In this document: piece after piece, positions 7,402 to 13,062 of the stretch
Numbering within the stretch: position 1 is the stretch's first letter
Layout: each line of letters begins with the position of its first letter
From: Anaerolineae bacterium
GTDB lineage: Bacteria > Chloroflexota > Anaerolineae > UBA1429
Length of the DNA stretch: 13,062 bases
Direction: 5' to 3'
NCBI GenBank assembly: GCA_007118555.1
Contig: SKRJ01000110.1
Coordinates: 1 to 13,062, forward strand
Notes under the pieces: generated by a model
The model's input: only the letters and a program-made list of their open reading frames with translations
Told to the model about the DNA's origin: nothing
The model's database searches: none
Translations under genes and position numbers: made by a program

Positions 7402-7453
7402 CGCGAGGTCGTCGTGCCGGCTCTGTTTGGCTGCGCCGGTGTATACCCGGGCG

Positions 7454-7473
7454 GTTCTGCGCCTCCGCAGAAC
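7454..7473. repeat. 8-bp hairpin between the DUF1801 and radical SAM genes
   Basis: GTTCTGCG (7454-7461) and CGCAGAAC (7466-7473) pair exactly around a CCTC loop. It lies 52 bases past the DUF1801 stop and 64 bases before the radical SAM start. There is no U-tract, so it may be a Rho-independent-like transcript end, an RNA-stability hairpin, or chance. Confidence 0.35.
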
Positions 7474-7537
7474 GCAACCGGACGCCACGGGCATCGTATA
7501 GGACGCGGTGGTGCGACACGTTTCCGGGAGGCTCCCC

Positions 7538-8632
7538 ATGAGCGAACAACGTCACGTGGCCCTGTTCGATCAGGCGATTCACGGCCTGTTCCGTGATGCG
7601 GTGCGCATCTGCGCCGGCGAGCCGGCCATGGCAGCCCGGATGCTGCGCATGCTCGGGCAGCAACGCCGCGCCGTGCGGCGGCGCAAGGCCAGGGCTGCCG
7701 TGGGCATCGAGGTGCCGCCCTTGCTCATCATGAGCGTGACCCAGCGCTGCAACCTGCATTGCAAGGGCTGCTATGCCCAGGCCCTGCATCGCGACGAGGC
7801 CGCCGAGCTCTCACCGGAGGCGACGGGGCGGCTGCTGGACGAGGCACACGAGCTGGGCGTCTCGATCGTGCTGCTGGCCGGTGGCGAGCCGCTGTTGCGT
7901 CCCGATCTGCTCGATCTCACCGAGGGCCGCCGCGACACGCTCTTTGCCCTGTTCACCAACGGCTTGCTGCTGGACGAGGCCTGCATCGATCGGCTGGCCG
8001 CCCAGCGCCACGTGATCCCCGTCATCAGCCTGGAGGGACACCAGGCCGACACCGACGCGCGGCGGGGGCGGGGCGTGCATGCCCATACTGTGCAGATCAT
8101 GGGACGCCTGCGGCGGCGGGGCCTCTTTTTTGGCACCTCGATGACCATCACACGCCAGAATTACGCCACCCTCTGCGCGCCCGAGTACCTGTCGGATCTC
8201 ATCGCCAGCGGGTGCCGCCTCTTTTTCTTTGTCGAGTATGTCCCGACGGCGCCAGGGACCGAGGACCTGGTGCTGACCGAGGCGCAGCGGGCCGAGCTGC
8301 CGGCGGTGCTGGAGGCGCTGCGCGCTGGATTGCCCGGCCTGTTCGTCGAGCTGCCGGGCGATGAGGATCTGTACGGCGGCTGTCTGGCGGCGGGGCGCGG
8401 GTTCGTCCACATCAGCGCCGACGGTCGCCTGGAGCCCTGCCCCTTTGCGCCCTTTTCCGACGTGAGCGTGCAAGACACAAGCCTGGCCGACGCCCTGCGC
8501 TCGCCCTTTCTGCGGGCCCTGCGCGAGAGCGATCTGCACCTCGCCGAGACCCAGGGCGGCTGCACCCTGTGGGCCCAGCGCGACCAAGTGACGGCGCTGC
8601 TGGGGCAGCACATGGCGGCCCCGTTCGAGTAG
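7538..8632 (+). CDS. Radical SAM enzyme with SPASM-like cysteine-rich C-terminus
   Basis: A 364-residue cytoplasmic enzyme. The radical SAM cluster motif is C71-x3-C75-x2-C78 (CNLHCKGCYA). The glycine-rich SAM motif AGGEPL follows near residue 114, and FTNGLLLD comes later. The C-terminal region carries YGGC, LEPCPFAP and GGCTLW, which look like ligands of an auxiliary iron-sulfur cluster as in SPASM or twitch proteins. Such enzymes often modify peptides or cofactors. No precursor peptide or transporter is seen nearby, so a substrate cannot be named. ATG at 7538 is preceded by GGGAGG six bases away; an upstream GTG at 7508 lacks one. An approximately 30-residue Arg-rich stretch lies before the cluster. 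The gene precedes the selenoprotein pair but has its own space and no shared signal. Confidence 0.85.
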   Translation: MSEQRHVALFDQAIHGLFRDAVRICAGEPAMAARMLRMLGQQRRAVRRRKARAAVGIEVPPLLIMSVTQRCNLHCKGCYAQALHRDEAAELSPEATGRLLDEAHELGVSIVLLAGGEPLLRPDLLDLTEGRRDTLFALFTNGLLLDEACIDRLAAQRHVIPVISLEGHQADTDARRGRGVHAHTVQIMGRLRRRGLFFGTSMTITRQNYATLCAPEYLSDLIASGCRLFFFVEYVPTAPGTEDLVLTEAQRAELPAVLEALRAGLPGLFVELPGDEDLYGGCLAAGRGFVHISADGRLEPCPFAPFSDVSVQDTSLADALRSPFLRALRESDLHLAETQGGCTLWAQRDQVTALLGQHMAAPFE

Positions 8633-8657
8633 GCTTACCGGACGTGTGCGCACTGCA

Positions 8658-8685
8658 TTGACGCCTTGCGTCGTTGGGCTATAAT
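8658..8685 (+). promoter_or_regulatory. Strong promoter of the thioredoxin-like/selenoprotein pair
   Basis: TTGACG (8658-8663), a 16-base spacer, then a perfect TATAAT (8680-8685). The start of transcription falls near 8692, inside the inverted repeat at 8691-8714. The leader to the ATG at 8730 is about 38 bases. Confidence 0.75.
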
Positions 8686-8690
8686 AGGCG

Positions 8691-8714
8691 CTATATTCAT
8701 AGGTTCGAATATAG
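8691..8714. promoter_or_regulatory. Inverted repeat over the transcription start, ArsR/SmtB-type operator candidate
   Basis: CTATATTC (8691-8698) and GAATATAG (8707-8714) are exact reverse complements around an 8-base spacer. The AT-rich arms with ATTC and GAAT resemble operators of ArsR/SmtB metal- or thiol-sensing repressors. It covers the predicted start point, so a bound protein should block transcription. No repressor gene lies in the window. Confidence 0.6.
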
Positions 8715-8729
8715 CAAAGGGAACAGTTC

Positions 8730-8969
8730 ATGGAGATCATTGTGCTGGGGCCGGGATGCCCCAACTGCGACCGGATGGAGCGCGTGGCACGGCAGGCCGT
8801 GGAGGAGACCGGTGTGGATGCCACCATTACGCATCTGACCAAGATGGCCGACATCATGGCGTATCCGATCATGGGCACGCCGGGACTCGTCATCGACGGT
8901 GAGGTCCTCGTGTCGGGGCGCGTACCCCGCAAGCAAGAGGTCGTCGCCTGGCTCCAAGAGCGCGCATGA
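8730..8969 (+). CDS. Thioredoxin-fold redox protein (redox-active disulfide protein, CPNC)
   Basis: A 79-residue protein of the small Thioredoxin_3 type. The active-site CPNC is at residues 10-13 after a first beta-strand MEIIVLG. The cis-proline segment MGTPGLVIDG is at 48-57 and completes the fold. It has no signal peptide, so it should act in the cytoplasm as a disulfide reductase or as a carrier of electrons or metal. An AAAGGGA site precedes the ATG. Its TGA stop overlaps the ATG of the next gene (ATGA at 8966-8969), which ties it to the candidate selenoprotein lipoprotein. A strong promoter and an ArsR-like operator lie directly upstream, as often seen for this family. Confidence 0.88.
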   Translation: MEIIVLGPGCPNCDRMERVARQAVEETGVDATITHLTKMADIMAYPIMGTPGLVIDGEVLVSGRVPRKQEVVAWLQERA

Positions 8970-9973
8970 GCCTGCTCGGGCGGCTGCTGGCGCTGCTGCT
9001 CGGTGTGTGCCTGATCGCCGCCTGCGCCCCGGGGCCCGCGCCGGAGCAGGCTGTTGACCCCGGCGAGGGCAGCGTCCCTGACGGCATCGCCATTCTGGAA
9101 GGCAAAGCCGCTCGGGCGCCCACGCGGACGGTGCCGGCCCTCGTGACGATCCTGCAAACCGGCGATGTGCGTGGGGCCGTCGACCCCTGCGGTTGAGCCG
9201 TGCCCCAGGGGGGCTTGGCCCGGCGGGCCAGCCTGATCCAACGGGTGCGGGAGGAGGCCGAGGGGCCGGTGCTGGTGCTGGACGCTGGCAACAGCCTCAT
9301 GGGGCGGCCGTTGGCCCTGGCGAGCGAGGGGCGCCTGCTGGTCGAGGCCATGAACGAGATGGGCTATGACGCGCTGGCGGTGGGGCCCGGGGAGCTCGCC
9401 AAGGGCGTCGATGTCCTGCTGGAGCGGGCCGCCGAGGCCGAGTTTGCCGTGCTGTCGGCCAACCTGGTGTGGAGCGAGACGGGCGAGCCGCTTGTCGAGC
9501 CCTATACCCTGTGGGAGCGTCAGGGGCTGCGGGTGGCCGTGATCGGCGCGACCTTTCGCGAGGCGCTGAGCGGGCTCGAGGGCCTTTGGCCGGGCGTCGA
9601 GCTGCTCGACCCGGTGGAGCGGGTGGCCCACTATGTGGGCGAGCTGCGCCCGCAGGCCGACGTCGTCATCGTGCTCTCACACCTGGGCATCCACGAGGAC
9701 AAGGCTCTGGCCCAGGCGGTAGAGGGGATCGACATCATCATCGGCGGCCGCTCGCGACAGCTCACGCGCGCCCCCGAGATGGTGGGGAGTACCGCCATCA
9801 CGCACGCGGGGTTCGATGGCCAGTGGCTGGTGCGCCTGGATATTGACGGCTATGTGCACGCCCTTGGCGCTCCTGGCTATGGGATCATGAACATGCCCCC
9901 CAATGTGCCCGACGATCCAGCCATGGTAGAGCTGATTGAATGGTATGAACGGCGCTACCCGATCGGCGATTAG
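8966..9973 (+). CDS. Lipoprotein of the UshA/5'-nucleotidase metallophosphatase superfamily; candidate selenoprotein (Cys-Gly-Sec)
   Basis: If TGA at 9194 is read as selenocysteine, the gene encodes 335 residues ending in TAG. Residues 1-20 form a lipoprotein signal with lipobox IAAC (C20), so the protein is anchored outside the membrane. The domain begins QTGDVRGAVDPCG, then Sec77, then AVPQGGLARRASLI. In relatives this block reads roughly PCGC followed by GGLARR, so Sec77 replaces a conserved Cys next to C75. Later blocks match the fold: LDAGNSLMG, GYDALAVGPGEL, IVLSHLGIHED, IDIIIGGRSR. Several metal ligands of true nucleotidases are changed (DxH is DVR, GNHE is GPGE, GHSH is GRSR), so hydrolysis is unlikely. 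The start ATG overlaps the thioredoxin-like stop. Ordinary calling would split it into 8966-9196 and a 9200 GTG start. A nonsense mutation is the alternative. Confidence 0.8.
9194..9196 (+). other. In-frame TGA, predicted selenocysteine codon (Sec77)
   Basis: The codon lies between Gly76 and Ala78, in the same frame as the start at 8966 and the conserved GGLARR block downstream. Homologous proteins have cysteine at this position, giving a Cys-Gly-Cys motif. The frame is open on both sides for the full gene. Confidence 0.7.
9212..9233 (+). promoter_or_regulatory. Candidate bacterial SECIS hairpin for the lipoprotein
   Basis: TTGGCCC (9215-9221) pairs with GGGCCAG (9225-9231), including one G-U pair, around a GGC loop; GG (9212-9213) can pair with CC (9232-9233) past one bulged C. 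The loop begins 25 bases after the TGA and opens with GG, matching the published bacterial SECIS pattern of a loop about 16-37 bases from the UGA with a G in the first two positions. A second hairpin (9202-9214, GCCCC with GGGGC) sits between, and both can form. High GC makes hairpins common here, so folding alone is weak evidence. Confidence 0.5.
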
Positions 9974-9988
9974 CCGTCGTCTTTCTTG

Positions 9989-10963
9989 CTAGACAGCATT
10001 GAGCCTGCCGGCGGCCTGCAACACGGCAAGGGCGTCCGCCGTTATCCAGGGGTTCCTCCGACGAATGCGGGCGCCCCCCCAATCCACCAGCGAATGGCCG
10101 CTGCGCAGCTTGCCCTGGCGATAGACGGTATAGTACTTGGCCTCGGCGGGCCAACCTCCATCGGACAGGCGCTTGGTCTCCAGCAGATCCAGGGCCCTGG
10201 CGCAACGTGGATCGCCAAGGGCGCCGATCTCGGCCATGACGTGCAGGGCGTACAGGATGTTATAATGCCAGTAGTAGGGGTAGTGGAGCTGAACAAAGGC
10301 CGGATCAATGATCTCGCCCGTGGAGCGGCGCAAAAAGAGTTGTCGTTTGAGCAGCACCTCGACGCCCTGCTCGACGGCGCTCTCTGAGGCGGGGTCGCCG
10401 GTATGGCGGGCATGCAGGGCCAGCGCCCGCAGGGGAATGAGCGTCTCGTGATAGGAAGAGTGGGTGGCCTGGGGGTTGCGGTCACAGTTCCAGCCGCCAT
10501 CGGGCCACTGCCAGCCCTGCAGTCGCCGGGCCAGCTCCTCGGTGCGCTCGTCGGCCAGGCCCAGGGTGAGCATCGCCAGCACCGCGTTCCCCTCTTGCGA
10601 GGCGCAGCGCCGGGCGCGCCCCTGGAGGACGGGTACGTTGCGCGTGTGGGAGGGACTGAGGAGCCAGTCATGCACCTGCTCGCGCAGCGGGATCAGGTCC
10701 TCGTCGTCGGAGGGATAGCCCAGATCGGCGAGCTGTACCAGGGTCCAGAGAGCGCCCAGCCACTTTTGGTAGGCGTGGTACGGCAGCCGGCCCTCTTTAT
10801 CACGGTGAGCGAGCAGAGCCTGTACGGGCGGCGAGCGCCGCACCGTCATCCGCAGGGCCGCAATCAGCATGTCCTCGGGATCCTGACCGAGGACGCCCGT
10901 GAGGACCTTGAAGCGTACCGCCGGCTCGCCATACTGCAAGAGCTGGCTGACGATAGGTTCCAT
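9989..10963 (-). CDS. Squalene/hopene cyclase-like alpha-toroid protein
   Basis: A 324-residue protein with the alpha-alpha barrel repeats of the terpene cyclase/prenyltransferase superfamily. Two QW-like repeats stand out: GWQWPDGGWNCD at 150-161 and KRLSDGGWPAE at 264-274. The catalytic DxDD motif of true squalene-hopene cyclases is not present, and the length is about half of theirs, so it is probably one barrel domain with another role. No signal peptide is seen. ATG at 10963 is chosen because AAGGAGGAGA (10981-10971 on the minus strand) precedes it. The longer reading to 11095 would cross the divergent promoters. It converges on the selenoprotein lipoprotein gene with only 15 bases between stop codons. 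Substrate unknown. Confidence 0.7.
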   Translation of the reverse strand: MEPIVSQLLQYGEPAVRFKVLTGVLGQDPEDMLIAALRMTVRRSPPVQALLAHRDKEGRLPYHAYQKWLGALWTLVQLADLGYPSDDEDLIPLREQVHDWLLSPSHTRNVPVLQGRARRCASQEGNAVLAMLTLGLADERTEELARRLQGWQWPDGGWNCDRNPQATHSSYHETLIPLRALALHARHTGDPASESAVEQGVEVLLKRQLFLRRSTGEIIDPAFVQLHYPYYWHYNILYALHVMAEIGALGDPRCARALDLLETKRLSDGGWPAEAKYYTVYRQGKLRSGHSLVDWGGARIRRRNPWITADALAVLQAAGRLNAV

Positions 10964-10997
10964 AGCGATCTCTCCTCCTTGGTGGCAGCCTGCGCTC

Positions 10998-11006
10998 AGT
11001 ATAGCA
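10998..11006 (-). promoter_or_regulatory. Extended -10 promoter of the cyclase-like gene
   Basis: On the minus strand the sequence reads TGC directly followed by TATACT (10998-11003), an extended -10 box. No good -35 box is seen. Transcription would start near 10991 and give a leader of about 28 bases with the strong ribosome binding site. Confidence 0.45.
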
Positions 11007-11031
11007 CGCCCGTCTCTGCCGGGTAGCGGCC

Positions 11032-11061
11032 TTGGACAGTTTCCGGCGCCCCCATTATACT
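11032..11061 (+). promoter_or_regulatory. Promoter of the nucleoside kinase/rhodanese operon
   Basis: TGGACA (11033-11038), a 17-base spacer, then TATACT (11056-11061). The start point falls near 11068, 30 bases before the GTG at 11098. It is back to back with the promoter of the cyclase-like gene. Its position also argues against any start codon upstream of 11062. Confidence 0.6.
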
Positions 11062-11097
11062 TGGCCTGCAAGCGGTACGGAACCCTGGAGACCACAG

Positions 11098-12438
11098 GTG
11101 CCGGGCATCCAACAGATCATCAAGCGCACGGGGGCCCTAGTGCCCTTTACCAAGGAGCGCATCAGCAACGCCATCTATCGGGCGGCGGTGTCAGTGGGCG
11201 GGCGCGATCGCGCCATCGCCGAGGGCCTGGCCGATGAGGTGGTGGCCCAGTTGGAGGATGAGCTGGCGCCCGGTGAGATCCCCACCGTGGAGCAAATCCA
11301 GGATATCGTGGAGCGCGTGCTGATCAAGAACGGCTATGCCAGCACGGCCAAGGCCTATATCCTGTACCGCGATGAGCGGGCCCGGCGCCGGCAGGAGCGC
11401 GCCCAGCGCGAGGCGCTGCGCCAACAGAACATCCCCTGGCGCAAGATCTATGACGTGCTGAACTGGGCCCTGGACCATGGCCTGCACACCGTCGAGCAAC
11501 TCAATGACCGCATGCAGCGCGGCGAATATGCCGACATTGTTCACGAGTCGGATCGGGCCTATAATGAGGATATCTCGTGCGCCGCCGAGATGATCTATGA
11601 GCGGCGCGACGAGATCCGCATCGTGATCGTGGCGGGGCCGTCGTCCTCGGGCAAGACTACGACCACCCTCAAGCTGCGGCATCTGCTCGAGCAGATGGGA
11701 CTGCGCCTGGTTCCCCTGGCTCTGGATGACTATTTCTACGACCTGGAGGACCATCCGCGGGACGAGTTCGGCGACTATGATTACGAGACGCCCCAGGCCT
11801 TGGACCTGGCGTTGATCAACGAGCACCTGCAGTGTCTCATTGCCGGGGAGTGCGTGCTGCTGCCCCACTATGATTTCCGGACCGGCCAACGCACGTTGGA
11901 CCAATCGCCGCTCCAGGTCGGGCTCGAGGATATCATTTTGATCGACAGCCTGCACGGCCTCTACCCGTCCATGATGCAGGATGTTCCGGAGGAGCAGCAG
12001 TTCAAGGTCTATATCGAGCCGCTGCTGCAGATGCGAGGGCCTGACGGGCGCTATGTGCGCTGGACCGATCTGCGCCTGATGCGTCGCATGGAGCGTGACG
12101 TGCGCGAACGGGCCTATAACCCGCAGCGCACATTGGAGCACTGGCACTATGTGCGGGCCAGCGAGAGCCGCAACATCCTGCCCTATGCCAATACGAGCGA
12201 TTATGTGGTGAACAGCGGTCTGCCCTACGAGCTGGCTGTGATGCGGGCGCGCCTGCTGGATGCCTTTGCCCGCTGGGTCGTCGATTATCGGAACGATCCG
12301 CTGCGGCAGGATGCTTATGTGCGCGCCGTGCGCATCCATGCCCTGTTGAACGCCGTGTTGCCTGTCGAGGATGAATCGCCCATACCGCCGGACTCGCTCC
12401 TGCGCGAGTTTATCGGCGGCAGTTGCTACGAATACTAG
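11098..12438 (+). CDS. ATP-cone plus uridine kinase-like nucleoside kinase
   Basis: A 446-residue soluble protein with two parts. Residues 5-95 resemble an ATP-cone, the nucleotide-sensing domain of ribonucleotide reductases and NrdR (IKRTGALVPFTKERISNAIY near the start, KNGYASTAKAYILYR at its end). Residues 170-446 form a phosphoribulokinase/uridine kinase fold with P-loop GPSSSGKT at 180-187, LALDDYFYDLEDHP at 207-220 and DYDYETPQALDL near 226-237. It probably phosphorylates a nucleoside or similar alcohol, with the cone giving control by ATP or dATP. GTG at 11098 follows GGAG seven bases upstream. A GC-rich reading to 11032 would run through the promoter. The rhodanese gene follows 24 bases after the stop, so the two likely form an operon. 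Exact substrate not known. Confidence 0.8.
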   Translation: MPGIQQIIKRTGALVPFTKERISNAIYRAAVSVGGRDRAIAEGLADEVVAQLEDELAPGEIPTVEQIQDIVERVLIKNGYASTAKAYILYRDERARRRQERAQREALRQQNIPWRKIYDVLNWALDHGLHTVEQLNDRMQRGEYADIVHESDRAYNEDISCAAEMIYERRDEIRIVIVAGPSSSGKTTTTLKLRHLLEQMGLRLVPLALDDYFYDLEDHPRDEFGDYDYETPQALDLALINEHLQCLIAGECVLLPHYDFRTGQRTLDQSPLQVGLEDIILIDSLHGLYPSMMQDVPEEQQFKVYIEPLLQMRGPDGRYVRWTDLRLMRRMERDVRERAYNPQRTLEHWHYVRASESRNILPYANTSDYVVNSGLPYELAVMRARLLDAFARWVVDYRNDPLRQDAYVRAVRIHALLNAVLPVEDESPIPPDSLLREFIGGSCYEY

Positions 12439-12462
12439 GAGAGAGCAAGAAAGGAGCTGCCT

Positions 12463-12945
12463 GTGAGCCGACGCTCGGAACGCATTGAACAGGCCCGCAA
12501 GCGGCGGCGCAATCGCCGTTTGCTCACTATAGGAGGGGGCGCGCTGGCTCTGCTTTTGCTCGTCGCTGCCCTCGTTCTGGCAGGCTCCATCATGACGCCG
12601 CCCCTCACGGCCGCCGATCTGGCGCGCATCTCGCCGGGGGAGACCTACGAGCTGATGCAGACCGGCGAGGCGGTGCTGTATGACGTGCGCTCGGAGGGGG
12701 CCTATGCCGCGTTGCATGCCGAGGGCTCGGTCTCTCTGCCCGAGGGCCAGGAGCTGCGCGCTCTGGATGAGCTACCGCGAGATCGGCTGCTCGTCTTTCT
12801 TTGAACTTGACCGGATGAAGCCAGCAGCGCCCGGGTGGCGCTGTCACTGATCAATGCCGGTCTGGAGCCCGAAATAGTGCGGCTGCTGGATGGTGGCTTG
12901 GCCGCCTGGCTCGAGGCGGACCTGCCGACGGCATCGCTCCAGTAG
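12463..12945 (+). CDS. Membrane-anchored rhodanese; candidate selenoprotein with Sec-Thr-Sec active site
   Basis: With both TGA codons read as selenocysteine the protein has 160 residues and ends in TAG. It starts at GTG 12463 with AAGGAG six bases upstream. Residues 1-20 are strongly basic, and 21-43 form one transmembrane anchor, which places the rest outside the cytoplasm. The rhodanese domain begins near ARISPGETYELM, passes VLYDVRSEGAY at 71-81, and reaches LLVFL followed by Sec114, Thr115, Sec116. It then continues PDEASSARVAL, with RLLDGGLAAW at the end. Related rhodaneses carry Cys-x-Cys-Pro-x-Glu here, and the second Cys aligns with the catalytic one. No ordinary cysteine remains in the protein. 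Rhodaneses move sulfane sulfur. A double nonsense mutation is the alternative but is unlikely. Ordinary calling would stop at 12804. Confidence 0.82.
12802..12810 (+). other. Two in-frame TGA codons (Sec114 and Sec116)
   Basis: TGA at 12802-12804 and TGA at 12808-12810 flank one ACT codon. Both are in frame with the start at 12463 and with the conserved PDE, SAR and GGL blocks that follow. The two positions match the two cysteines of the expected Cys-x-Cys-Pro loop. Confidence 0.75.
12825..12843 (+). promoter_or_regulatory. Candidate bacterial SECIS hairpin for the rhodanese
   Basis: CAGCGCC (12825-12831) pairs perfectly with GGCGCTG (12837-12843) around a CGGGT loop; a further G-U pair is possible below. 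The loop starts 27 bases after the first TGA and 21 bases after the second, both inside the accepted distance, and has G in its second position. The loop GGU resembles that of the E. coli formate dehydrogenase element. One hairpin could serve both codons. Confidence 0.6.
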
Positions 12946-12966
12946 CACGATGACGTCGCTAGCGGG

Positions 12967-12991
12967 GGCCGCGTCAACATTTGACGCGGCC
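12967..12991. terminator. Perfect 11-bp inverted repeat after the rhodanese; terminator or operator
   Basis: GGCCGCGTCAA (12967-12977) and TTGACGCGGCC (12981-12991) are exact reverse complements around CAT. It begins 21 bases after the rhodanese TAG, as a terminator would, but only TT follows. Its right arm contains the -35 box of the next promoter, so it may instead be an operator. Both roles are possible. Confidence 0.5.
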
Positions 12992-13009
12992 TTGGCCGTA
13001 TAGTACAAT
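12981..13009 (+). promoter_or_regulatory. Strong promoter pointing out of the window
   Basis: TTGACG (12981-12986), a 17-base spacer, then TACAAT (13004-13009), five of six matches in each box. Transcription should start near 13016. The 47 bases after it contain no long open frame: the GTG at 13017 meets TAA after 12 codons. The downstream unit, a gene with a leader or an RNA, is outside the window. Confidence 0.6.
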
Positions 13010-13062
13010 GCCGCCCGTGAATCGAATGACCTGCTCTCCGAATCATCCGGCCTAACTCATTC

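Noticed and set aside
361..8969. Genome-wide use of TGA as a sense codon
   Set aside because: TGA ends rimO, the DUF1801 gene and the CPNC gene at the expected family lengths.
9194..9199. Pseudogene by nonsense mutation, or a separate gene starting at GTG 9200
   Set aside because: The codon falls on a conserved Cys, no ribosome binding site precedes 9200, and the rest of the gene shows no decay. A sequencing error or recent mutation remains possible but must also explain two more such codons in the rhodanese.
7811..9631. 606-codon open frame on the minus strand
   Set aside because: It lies opposite the radical SAM gene, the CPNC gene and the lipoprotein, all of which have clear family motifs. 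Its composition (many Gln, His, Arg, Pro) is what antisense of GC-rich codons gives.
11191..12717. 508-codon open frame on the minus strand
   Set aside because: Antisense shadow of the kinase and rhodanese genes, with no recognised motif.

Overview
The window is GC-rich bacterial chromosome with short gaps and several operon-like runs. Gene content (RodZ-like protein with a long Pro/Thr linker, ATP-cone nucleoside kinase, RimO, a short squalene-cyclase-like protein, cysteine-rich small proteins) fits Chloroflexota, perhaps an Anaerolineae relative. That placement is inference from style, not from a marker gene.

Layout. Bases 1-4182 run on the minus strand. Read in the direction of transcription they are: a CTP-dependent lipid/polyprenol kinase-like membrane protein, a degenerate cation-diffusion-facilitator-like membrane protein coupled to it, a RodZ-like protein with its own strong promoter, the S12 methylthiotransferase RimO, and the signal-peptide start of an exported protein cut by the window edge. 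A 337-base gap (4183-4519) holds a perfect 14-bp palindrome, a direct repeat and a promoter. Bases 4520-9973 run on the plus strand: an RlmD-type RNA methyltransferase, a GNAT acetyltransferase, a DUF3795 cysteine-rich protein, a DUF1801 protein, a radical SAM/SPASM-like enzyme, then a tight pair of a thioredoxin-fold CPNC protein and a lipoprotein related to the UshA/5'-nucleotidase metallophosphatases. A squalene-cyclase-like gene lies on the minus strand (9989-10963). Divergent from it is an ATP-cone/uridine-kinase-type gene followed by a membrane-anchored rhodanese.

The main result is two candidate selenoprotein genes that ordinary gene calling would break. In the lipoprotein, an in-frame TGA (9194-9196) turns an expected Cys-Gly-Cys motif into Cys-Gly-Sec, and the reading frame continues into the conserved GGLARR block to a normal TAG. 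In the rhodanese, two TGA codons separated by one threonine codon (12802-12810) replace both cysteines of an expected Cys-x-Cys-Pro active-site loop, giving Sec-Thr-Sec, and the domain continues to a TAG at 12945. Each site is followed at a suitable distance by a hairpin with G near the start of its loop, as bacterial SECIS elements require. TGA is a normal stop for at least three other genes here, so a code change is not the explanation. Both proteins are predicted to act outside the cytoplasmic membrane, which suggests a selenium/sulfur redox function at the cell surface. No selenocysteine machinery gene lies in the window.
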